From an uncultured Eubacteriales bacterium (GTDB taxonomy: Bacteria; Bacillota; Clostridia; Oscillospirales; Acutalibacteraceae): a stretch of 12,474 nucleotides of DNA. The stretch lies in the NCBI GenBank assembly GCA_900317795.1, contig ONIF01000098.1, forward strand, positions 1 to 12,474, in the 5' to 3' direction. Positions 6,553-12,474 of this stretch are shown piece after piece (within the stretch, counting starts at the first letter, position 1; each line of letters begins with the position of its first letter). The notes under the pieces were generated by a model. It saw nothing but the letters and a program-made list of their open reading frames with translations. It was not told the DNA's origin and ran no database searches. The position numbers and the translations under genes are program-made.

Positions 6553-8076
6553 TGCGGGCAAAACTTCATTTGAGAAAAGCAGGTATAATTCGGGTGTACT
6601 CAAATTTCCGTCGGGGTCTATCCTGTTTGTAACTTCATAGTCACTTACAGCTTTAGCTGTCTTTTCTCCGTAGTAACCTGTAACTTCTCCCTTGAAATAT
6701 CCCAAATCTTTCAGTCTTTGCTGTATGATTTTTACATTGTTATCTTCCTCGCCTACACGGTATCTCATGCCCTGTGTGATATTAAGCGAATCATCTGCAA
6801 CCACAACTATAACTGATGTTTCGGAACTTTCTTCCGAACTCTCCTCTATCTCGGAACTTTCCTCAGAACTTTCCTCTATCTCGGAACTTTCTTCCGAACT
6901 TTCCTCTATCGCGGAACTTTCTTCCGAACTTTCCTCTATTGCGGAACTTTCCTCCGAACTCTCCTCTATTGCGGAACTTTCTTCCGAACTTTCCTCTATT
7001 GCGGAACTTTCCTCCGAACTCTCCTCTATTTCGGAGCTTTCTTCCGAACTCTCCTCTATTTCGGAGCTTTCTTCCGAACTCTCCTCTATTGCAGAACTTT
7101 CCTCCGAACTTTCCTCTATTGCGGAACTTTCTTCCGAACTTTCCTCTATTGCGGAACTTTCCTCCGAACTTTCGGCTTTTTCAGACGGTTCTTCGGAATT
7201 TCCTCCCGAAAGTGCAGGATACATTATTTCTATCATTTCGGAAAGTACTTGTGTAATGCTGTTTCCCTGACGTTCAAAAATATTCTTGGGTATCTCTGTT
7301 ACGTTTCCCTCTTTGACAGCACTGAGATTTTTAAATATATCATCTTTTTCAAGCTGTTCTTTCACGCCCGTGTCACAAAAAATATATTTCGGGTCGGACA
7401 AGGTGATTTTCTGTATAACGTCACCGTCTTCATGTCCGCATATATTCACGGCATTTGCATATTTAAACAAATTTGCACCAAACGTGTCATCATATACAAC
7501 ATCTCCCTCTGTATCGTACAGATAGCACGCTGTCATAAGAAACTCACTTTCGGGAATTATCCTCTGCAAATCTCCCATAGTCGTTACAACCGAATTTGCT
7601 TTTTCACTGCCTTTTTTTCTGCCCGATTTATCCCCCCCTGCAACTGCACATATACTTTCATACAATACGGATAAATCTTCATTATTTTTTGCCTTTACCA
7701 TTGTAAGAACATTGATATTTTCTTCTTCAAGCTTATTTCTGACATCTCCCGAAAGCGTCTTGTTGACAAACACTACATCGGGATTTGCCGATATGATTTT
7801 ATTTACATCGGGCTTTTTTTCACTGCCTACTGTCTTTATATCTTCAATTTCCTCTTGTGTGCATTCGTCTGAACGTGCCTTTATCAGTTCCGCATATCCG
7901 CAGGCTATCAATATATCCGCCACGGAGTCGTCAAGGCATACGATACTTTCGGGCTTTTCATCAAACGTATATCCCGCTATTTTGACGGGATATTCCGCAT
8001 CGGGTGACATATATGAACAGCCTGCCCCACCCAATGCAAGAACTGCACTCATCACTACTGATATTATCCTTTTCAT
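6544..8076 (-). CDS. Lipoprotein: substrate-binding domain, Ser/Glu repeats, peptidoglycan-binding domain
   Basis: The 510-aa product starts at ATG 8076: a lysine-arginine start, a hydrophobic core and GGAGC place the lipidated cysteine at residue 20. The longer in-frame start at 8127 lies in the heptamer repeat and would disrupt the signal. Residues about 40-285 match the helical-backbone periplasmic-binding fold of the BtuF/FecB type (PESIVCLDDSVADILIACGY, VGSEKKPDVNKIISANPDVV, then DDTFGANLFKYANAVNI), which binds cobalamin, haem or ferric siderophores. Residues about 299-418 are Ser/Glu decapeptide repeats. Residues about 437-500 resemble PG_binding_1 (VKIIQQRLKDLGYFKGEVTG, then YYGEKTAKAVSDYE). 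So a lipid-anchored binding protein seems joined by a flexible acidic spacer to a cell wall binder. No permease or transport ATPase gene is near. Only AGAGAG-like purines precede the ATG. It follows the DUF815 ATPase by 55 bp. Confidence 0.85.
   Translation of the reverse strand: MKRIISVVMSAVLALGGAGCSYMSPDAEYPVKIAGYTFDEKPESIVCLDDSVADILIACGYAELIKARSDECTQEEIEDIKTVGSEKKPDVNKIISANPDVVFVNKTLSGDVRNKLEEENINVLTMVKAKNNEDLSVLYESICAVAGGDKSGRKKGSEKANSVVTTMGDLQRIIPESEFLMTACYLYDTEGDVVYDDTFGANLFKYANAVNICGHEDGDVIQKITLSDPKYIFCDTGVKEQLEKDDIFKNLSAVKEGNVTEIPKNIFERQGNSITQVLSEMIEIMYPALSGGNSEEPSEKAESSEESSAIEESSEESSAIEESSEESSAIEESSEESSEIEESSEESSEIEESSEESSAIEESSEESSAIEESSEESSAIEESSEESSAIEESSEESSEIEESSEESSEIEESSEESSETSVIVVVADDSLNITQGMRYRVGEEDNNVKIIQQRLKDLGYFKGEVTGYYGEKTAKAVSDYEVTNRIDPDGNLSTPELYLLFSNEVLPASN
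6821..7170 (-). repeat. 30-bp coding minisatellite (11.7 units, decapeptide repeats)
   Basis: Eleven 30-bp units stand in perfect register from 6821 to 7150, with a partial twelfth to about 7170. On the minus strand each encodes ten residues of the type EESSEESSxI, where x is Ala or Glu depending on a single base. From N to C terminus the order of x is three Ala, two Glu, four Ala, two Glu, which suggests duplication of multi-unit blocks. As the unit is a multiple of three, gain or loss of units keeps the frame, so length may vary between strains. The product is a highly acidic, disordered spacer. Confidence 0.95.
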
Positions 8077-8106
8077 TTTTTTCTTTCTCTCTTTCTTTCC
8101 AAAGTA

Positions 8107-8153
8107 ATTGCACACTGCACATTGCACATTGCTAATTGCTAATTGCTAATTGT
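8107..8153 (+). repeat. Short heptamer array (ATTGCAC / ATTGCTA), copy 2
   Basis: Three ATTGCAC-type units (one is ACTGCAC), three ATTGCTA units and a partial unit, period 7. It overlaps the 3' end of the minus-strand ATPase gene: its last codons (QLAISN) and the stop (8132-8134) are made of repeat units. It fills most of the gap before the lipoprotein start at 8076. Confidence 0.9.
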
Positions 8154-9367
8154 TTAATGAACTGTTTTGCGGCTCTGGGCGAGCGACCTCCACGCTGTAT
8201 CGCCCATTTTTCCGCCTGTGTGCAAAGTTCCTCTATGCCCATTTCAATGTGACATTCTTTTGCAAGGCTCATTACTATTTCGAGATACTGCTCTTTATCG
8301 GGTTTTGAGAAGTTCACCGACATTCCAAACCTGTCTGAAAGTGAAAGACTTTCCTGCATACTGTCATTTCTGTGCATATCGTCACCGTCACGGTCTGAAA
8401 ACGTTTCCTTTATAATGTGCCTTCTGTTGGAAGTCGCATAGATAAGAGTGTTTTCGGGTCTTGCGGCAAGACTGCCCTCCAATACGGCTTTCAGCTGTGC
8501 ATAACTCTTATCTTCACCCGAAAATGAAAGGTCATCTATGAATATAATAAATTTCAGCGGTATGGCGGCTATTTTATCGACCAACAGCGGAAACTCCGAA
8601 AGCCTGTCTTTCGGCACTTCCACCATTCTCAAACCGTCTTTATAATATTCATTGAGAATTGCCTTTATCGTAGAGGATTTTCCCGTACCCCTATCGCCAT
8701 ACAAAAGACAGTTATTGCTGTCAATATTTTTCATAAAGGCAAGAGTGTTTTTCACAACGGTATTTCTCGGAATGTCATAGCCTTTCAAAGTTGACAGCTT
8801 GATATTATCGGGGTGCAAAACGGGCTGTACGTCACCGTCACGCCATATAAATGCCCTGTATCTCGCAAATATACCACAGCCATTCTTTTTATAAAACTCT
8901 GCAAGACGGTCAAGCGTATCTTCTTCATCGGAAAATTCGCTTACAGGCAAGCCCGCTTTCCATCTCGGCAAATTCTCCGCTATACTTCCCAACTCATCTC
9001 TGTATTTATAGTCGTTCAAAATAATTTCGGGTGAAAGGCTGTATAACTTTCTTATTGCATAAACGTCACGCCTTACCGCATTCAGAACGCTTGACGGTAG
9101 AGTTTTTTCAACTCCCTTTGACGCTGCCCTTGAAAAAGCGTTTTCATCAAAAAGTGCCGTTTCGGTAAGTGCCTTTGCAAAACTCTCCGAACACTCTTTA
9201 TCGCAAAGTACCGAAAAAAATTCTCCCCATGCGTTGCAAAACTCAAATATATCTTTATCAAGTGCACAAAGCAGCCTGTAATATGACTTTGCAACAGACC
9301 TGTTTAATATACCTTTATATATCGACAATGACGACATTAAAAGTACCGCTTCTTTTGTAGAATACAT
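8132..9367 (-). CDS. DUF815-family AAA ATPase
   Basis: The 411-aa protein has the layout of the DUF815 family (uncharacterised AAA ATPases related to DnaA/IstB-like ATPases). An N-terminal helical domain of about 200 residues is followed by Walker A GDRGTGKSS (224-232), Walker B FIIFIDD (273-279), the sensor-1 stretch YATSNRRH (310-317), the arginine finger candidate in LSDRFG (Arg346) and the C-terminal GGRSPRAAKQFI that is usual in this family. No membrane helix is seen. ATG 9367 is preferred: GGAAGTGAG stands six bases upstream. The in-frame ATG 9403 has no such site and would lie at or before the predicted transcript start. It is the first gene of a minus-strand pair with the lipoprotein. 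Substrate and role unknown. Confidence 0.88.
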   Translation of the reverse strand: MYSTKEAVLLMSSLSIYKGILNRSVAKSYYRLLCALDKDIFEFCNAWGEFFSVLCDKECSESFAKALTETALFDENAFSRAASKGVEKTLPSSVLNAVRRDVYAIRKLYSLSPEIILNDYKYRDELGSIAENLPRWKAGLPVSEFSDEEDTLDRLAEFYKKNGCGIFARYRAFIWRDGDVQPVLHPDNIKLSTLKGYDIPRNTVVKNTLAFMKNIDSNNCLLYGDRGTGKSSTIKAILNEYYKDGLRMVEVPKDRLSEFPLLVDKIAAIPLKFIIFIDDLSFSGEDKSYAQLKAVLEGSLAARPENTLIYATSNRRHIIKETFSDRDGDDMHRNDSMQESLSLSDRFGMSVNFSKPDKEQYLEIVMSLAKECHIEMGIEELCTQAEKWAIQRGGRSPRAAKQFIKQLAISN

Positions 9368-9405
9368 AAAAAATCTCACTTCCGATTTATATAATTTACC
9401 CATAT

Positions 9406-9434
9406 ATTTTATACTAAAAACTCTTTTACGTCAA
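9406..9434 (-). promoter_or_regulatory. Promoter of the ATPase-lipoprotein pair
   Basis: On the minus strand TTGACG (9429-9434), 17 bp and TAAAAT (9406-9411). A start near 9399 gives a leader of about 32 nt to the ATG at 9367, which also argues against the upstream start at 9403. Confidence 0.6.
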
Positions 9435-9453
9435 CATTATATTTAAAACAAAA

Positions 9454-9482
9454 TTAAATGGATTTTGCGTATATTTTATGAT
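9454..9482 (+). promoter_or_regulatory. Possible weak promoter of the PH-domain gene pair
   Basis: TTAAAT (9454-9459), 17 bp and TATGAT (9477-9482) lie about 30 bp before the ATG at 9513 in an AT-rich divergent spacer. The -35 fit is poor; other -10 candidates overlap in ATAAAATATATAT (9481-9493). Confidence 0.3.
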
Positions 9483-9512
9483 AAAATATATATCAGAACG
9501 GGGGGATTTTGT

Positions 9513-9968
9513 ATGCAGAACAATCTGCTTTCGGAAAAATGTATCAATTTATGGAGAATGAGGGCTACTGTCATTTTAATACTGCTTTCTTTCATTGACG
9601 GAGGATTATTTGTATTTTTCCCCGACTGGTCTATATTTCTGGGAATTATTGCCGTTATTGCCTACTTTTTGATGATAATATTCTATTTTCCCACGCTTTA
9701 CAAAACATGCGGATATTTCTTTGAAAAAGATATTATCTCCATAAGCAGCGGTGTTTTTATCTATCATCAAACCAAAATACCTGTTTCACAAATACAATAT
9801 TGCGTCATTTCTCAGGGCTATTTACAGAAAATTTACGGGCTGTGTTCGGTAAGGCTCATGCTGGCAGGTTCTTTTGAAAGTGTCAGCCAAATTACTCTTA
9901 TCAACGCTTATCGACTTAAAAACCGCATAGAACATTCAGGTGAACAAAATGGAAAAAAGAAAATATAA
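9513..9968 (+). CDS. YdbS-like PH-domain (bPH_2) membrane protein
   Basis: The 151-aa product has two membrane helices (about 18-35 and 39-57) and then one bacterial PH-like domain (bPH_2) with the marks CGYFFEKDIISISSGVFIYHQTKIPVSQIQ and QKIYGLCSVRLMLAG, given as separate segments of about residues 68-118. This is the architecture of B. subtilis YdbS, which works with YdbT in the membrane; loss of that pair affects tolerance to some membrane-active peptides. ATG 9513 follows GGGGGGAT (9500-9507); an in-frame TTG at 9465 lies before the likely promoter and is not used here. It overlaps the next gene by 20 bp, a sign of coupling and of a complex between the two. Confidence 0.8.
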   Translation: MQNNLLSEKCINLWRMRATVILILLSFIDGGLFVFFPDWSIFLGIIAVIAYFLMIIFYFPTLYKTCGYFFEKDIISISSGVFIYHQTKIPVSQIQYCVISQGYLQKIYGLCSVRLMLAGSFESVSQITLINAYRLKNRIEHSGEQNGKKKI

Positions 9969-11388
9969 AAGAACTCACCCCTTTTCTATCATAAAAAAAT
10001 TAAAAATATCCGTCTTTCTCGTACTGCTTTCCATCATACAGCAGTTTCTTTACAGACCAAGAGATATTTTTGAATATGTGACGGCACTCGGCTTTAATGC
10101 CGTTTATGCAATCGCCGCAATCGCCTATGCCGTTTACTCCTATACCCGATACCGATATAAACTCATAGAAAACGGCATACAAATACATGAAGGTCTTTTT
10201 ATCAAAAGACGTTTCACCGTGCCTTACTCCAAAATACAAACGATTGTATTTAACCTTGACGCATTTGCGGCAATTTTCGGGGCTGTAAAAGTGTCTTTCG
10301 ACACGCCCGCAGGTCTGAGCAAAAGTTATGATATATCCGCCTATTTCTCCCGTAAAAATACCAAACTGATACTTTTGAAAATACACGACATGAACCCCGA
10401 AACATCTTGTGTAAAGGCAAATTTTATAAGCACTCTTTTATTATGTGCATTCTGGTCAAATCCTGCAACGGGACTTCTTTTTATCGCCCCCGTTATTTCA
10501 AAACTCGGTGACGTTGCCGGAAACGAACTTGCCAATAATATATGGCGTACACAATCGGACTTCCGTTTGCGTTTGATTGCCCTTAATATCCCCCCTGCAA
10601 CCGCCGGTGCGGCAAGTGTACTTATATTAGGCTGGATAATATCCATGTTACTTTGTTTTATGCGTTACGGCGGATTTAAAACCTATAATCAAGGCGAATA
10701 TATCGTAATTTCAAAAGGGCTCGTAAATAAAAACATCACTTTCACCAAAAGAGCCTGCCTTTCCGCAATAACCGTTGAACAGGGACTTCTTATGCACCTT
10801 ATGGGAATTTACACTTCGGGCATTTTTACCATAGGCTCGGGCAAATTAAAGGGTGACAGAAGTATTATTATCGCACCCGAACATAAAAAAACGTTTTTCT
10901 CCTCTCTGCAAAAGCTTCTCAAAATTTCCCCAAAGGAAAAAATGTCTGTTCGTACCGCCAAAAATACCATGCCTGCTTATTTATATTTCCCGTTTTTTGT
11001 AACAGCCGTCACGGTTCTTACCATCATGCTTGCCGATAATTTCAGTATCATAAATGACCTCTTTAAAGCACTCCTTTTATTTTTATTGATACCGCTTTTT
11101 TGGTGGATGCTTTTCAGAGTGTTCGCCCATGAACGCTCTCATTTAGGCATTACTTCAAAATATCTCGTTGTATGCGGTTTCAAAAGGCTCACCCTCAAAA
11201 CATACTATATCCCATTCGATAAAATACAATGTGTGAAAATAACCCAAAGCATACCTCAAAGAATTTCGGGCACTTGCAACATACAAGTATATTTGTATTT
11301 TGAAAACCGTGCCCTGCACACCGTCAAGCATATTCCTCTTGATAAAGCCAAAACTCTCCTCTCCCATAAAAAAATACACTTCTTTTAA
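9949..11388 (+). CDS. YdbT-like membrane protein with three PH-like domains
   Basis: The 479-aa product alternates membrane helix pairs with bPH_2-type domains. Helices are near 18-34 and 46-64; the first PH segment is near 68-145 (ENGIQIHEGLFIKRRFTVPY, then SKIQTIVF). Helices near 160-183 and 218-238 precede the second (about 243-320, YIVISKGLVNKNITFTKRA). Helices near 345-361 and 371-390 precede the third (about 398-475, SKYLVVCGFKRLTLKTYYIP, then FDKIQCVKIT). This is the usual YdbT plan and length. ATG 9949 has AGGTGA (9938-9943) five bases upstream, inside the end of the first PH gene. The gene ends 10 bp before a strong terminator. The pair probably forms a membrane complex; ligand unknown. 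Confidence 0.83.
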   Translation: MEKRKYKRTHPFSIIKKLKISVFLVLLSIIQQFLYRPRDIFEYVTALGFNAVYAIAAIAYAVYSYTRYRYKLIENGIQIHEGLFIKRRFTVPYSKIQTIVFNLDAFAAIFGAVKVSFDTPAGLSKSYDISAYFSRKNTKLILLKIHDMNPETSCVKANFISTLLLCAFWSNPATGLLFIAPVISKLGDVAGNELANNIWRTQSDFRLRLIALNIPPATAGAASVLILGWIISMLLCFMRYGGFKTYNQGEYIVISKGLVNKNITFTKRACLSAITVEQGLLMHLMGIYTSGIFTIGSGKLKGDRSIIIAPEHKKTFFSSLQKLLKISPKEKMSVRTAKNTMPAYLYFPFFVTAVTVLTIMLADNFSIINDLFKALLLFLLIPLFWWMLFRVFAHERSHLGITSKYLVVCGFKRLTLKTYYIPFDKIQCVKITQSIPQRISGTCNIQVYLYFENRALHTVKHIPLDKAKTLLSHKKIHFF

Positions 11389-11398
11389 AAAAGTAGAA

Positions 11399-11441
11399 AA
11401 ATCCCGACTTTTCAAAAATAAAAGTCGGGATTTCTTTTATT
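11399..11441 (+). terminator. Intrinsic terminator after the PH-domain pair
   Basis: AAATCCCGACTTTT (11399-11412) and AAAAGTCGGGATTT (11420-11433) form a 14-bp perfect stem with a 7-base loop, followed by TTTCTTTTATT. The minus-strand reading also gives a T-rich tail, but no minus-strand gene ends here. Confidence 0.93.
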
Positions 11442-11532
11442 ACATTTTTCCGGCAGATATGTTATCATAATTTCAGTTCAGACGAACGTAAATTAAACTG
11501 ATTTTTTTGTAAACGACAAGGAGGATTTTATT

Positions 11533-11724
11533 ATGAGCTGGGAATTGATTGTATGCGTAGTTGTTTTTATTGTAATAGGTGCGGTTGCCAAAAAATACGG
11601 TATGAACCGCAGTTACACCGCAGGCAAACATATGTTCAAAAATAGTGACGGCAATCTTGAGGAAAACAAGAAAAAAGACTTCTCCGACCAGAATTACTAC
11701 GACAATAAAGGTATTCTGAAATAA
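11533..11724 (+). CDS. Small single-pass membrane protein, 63 aa
   Basis: I do not recognise a family. Residues about 3-19 (WELIVCVVVFIVIGAVA) form one membrane helix, followed at once by KK and a hydrophilic tail rich in Lys, Asp and Asn. The expected topology is N-out with the tail in the cytosol, by the positive-inside rule. The start is secure: a perfect AAGGAGGAT (11518-11526) stands six bases upstream of ATG 11533. The 144-base gap before it holds the terminator and an AT-rich leader with a possible -10 CATAAT (11466-11471), but no good -35. It lies 19 bp before the hydrolase gene and is probably co-transcribed with it. Confidence 0.75.
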   Translation: MSWELIVCVVVFIVIGAVAKKYGMNRSYTAGKHMFKNSDGNLEENKKKDFSDQNYYDNKGILK

Positions 11725-11743
11725 AAAGGAAGGAATTGGCAAA

Positions 11744-12474
11744 ATGAAAAAATTTCTTTCAACCACGCTTTCGGCTGTCATGGCATTATCAATGGCAGGC
11801 TGTGGCACTGCTGAAAATACATCTGTCAATTCAACTGACAATACACCGTCTGCTGTGGAAAGTTCCGCTGTGAATGATATATATAATTTGTACGATTACG
11901 AAAATGATGAAGTTTTCTATGTAGATAAACTTGATTTGAATGACCAATTATCAGCCGTGTGCACAACATACGAATTCAGCTTTCTTTCTGATGGCTATCA
12001 GATAAAGGCATATATTGCCATTCCTATGGAGAGTATCAAGTCACAACAGCCTTGCAAGTGTATTCTTCATAACAGGGGCGGACATTATAATTACGGTTCA
12101 TTGGACTATGAATATGTTTCATTGGTATGTGCTTATACGGGTCGTGCAGTCGTTGCCTGTGAGATAAGAGGGGATAACGGCTCTGAGGGTTATGACCAAT
12201 TCGGCGGTGATGAACTGCATGACGTGATTAAATTGATAGATTTGTGTGAAAATCACTTTAAGTTTGTTGATATGAATGATTTTTGCGTAATGGGTGTATC
12301 GAGAGGCGGTATGACTGCTTATATGACTGCCCGTCAGGATAAGAGGGTAAAGAAACTTGTTGTTTTTTCGGGTGTCAGTGACCTTTTTGACTGCTATGAT
12401 GAACGTGAGGAAAAAATGAAACAGGTACTCATTGACTGCATAGGCGGAAGTCCCGAAGAATTGCCCGAAGAATA
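11744..12474 (+). CDS. Alpha/beta hydrolase (S9 peptidase-like) lipoprotein, partial at right edge
   Basis: The frame is open from ATG 11744 to the end of the window (243 codons, no stop). AAGGAAGG (about 11726-11733) precedes the start. The signal MKKFLSTTLSAVMALSMAGC gives a lipidated Cys20, followed by a Ser/Thr/Asn-rich linker to about residue 48. From about 70 on it matches alpha/beta hydrolases of the prolyl oligopeptidase (S9) type: a hydrophobic strand with IAIP, HNRGGHYNYG near the oxyanion site (about 109-118), ACEIRGDNGSEGYDQFGG, the helix DELHDVIKLIDLC and the nucleophile elbow MGVSRGG with its serine near residue 188. The catalytic Asp and His would lie beyond the edge. Either a peptidase or an esterase is possible; the outer face of the membrane is the expected site. 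It seems to use more TTG, GAT and GGT codons than the genes to its left, a visual impression only. Confidence 0.85.
   Translation, partial: MKKFLSTTLSAVMALSMAGCGTAENTSVNSTDNTPSAVESSAVNDIYNLYDYENDEVFYVDKLDLNDQLSAVCTTYEFSFLSDGYQIKAYIAIPMESIKSQQPCKCILHNRGGHYNYGSLDYEYVSLVCAYTGRAVVACEIRGDNGSEGYDQFGGDELHDVIKLIDLCENHFKFVDMNDFCVMGVSRGGMTAYMTARQDKRVKKLVVFSGVSDLFDCYDEREEKMKQVLIDCIGGSPEELPEE

Noticed and set aside
6692..7270. Long plus-strand reading frames (192 and 146 aa) antisense to the lipoprotein
   Set aside because: They exist because the 30-bp repeat has no stops in several frames. They have low-complexity products (ELSSELSSI or NFPPNSPLLR repeats), no good ribosome binding site, and the minus strand has the signal peptide and two domains.

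Overview
The window looks like chromosomal DNA of a low-GC Gram-positive gut-type Clostridium relative, probably Ruminococcus/Oscillospiraceae. The grounds are AT-rich spacers, strong AGGAGG-type ribosome binding sites, lipoprotein signals ending in AGC, the rbfA-nrnA-truB-ribF gene order of Firmicutes, and families common in that group (Rpn/PD-(D/E)XK proteins with EG-repeat tails, DUF815-type ATPases, YdbS/YdbT-type PH proteins). The genus is an inference from style, not from an rRNA gene.

Layout. Positions 1-211 hold two near-consensus promoters on the minus strand exactly 100 bp apart, with a leader that resembles an rRNA operon leader and runs out of the left edge. From about 270 to 6502 there is one long plus-strand block: an unrecognised 164-aa protein, a three-copy 110-bp palindromic repeat, rbfA (30S maturation), nrnA (DHH phosphoesterase), truB (tRNA pseudouridine 55 synthase), an Rpn-type nuclease, ribF (FMN/FAD synthesis), a small proline-rich membrane protein with an apparent frameshift, and a two-helix membrane protein with a helical repeat domain. 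The block ends at a strong bidirectional terminator. rbfA to ribF is the housekeeping core; the Rpn gene sits inside it, and infB is not upstream of rbfA as it usually is.

Positions 6544-9434 form a minus-strand pair: a DUF815-type AAA ATPase, then a lipoprotein that joins a metal/cobalamin-type substrate-binding domain, an 11-unit Ser/Glu decapeptide spacer and a C-terminal peptidoglycan-binding domain. No transporter permease or ATPase subunit for it is in the window. From 9513 a plus-strand pair of overlapping YdbS/YdbT-like membrane PH-domain genes follows, closed by a terminator. The right edge holds a 63-aa single-pass membrane protein and the first 243 codons of an S9-like alpha/beta hydrolase lipoprotein that runs off the window.

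The most unusual feature at the DNA level is a set of four intergenic repeats of three different sequences, all built on a 7-bp period and all lying directly at, or overlapping, the stop codon of a gene. The most unusual protein is the substrate-binding/SE-repeat/peptidoglycan-binding lipoprotein next to the DUF815 ATPase. I found no clear evidence of a phage, IS element, CRISPR array or tRNA gene.
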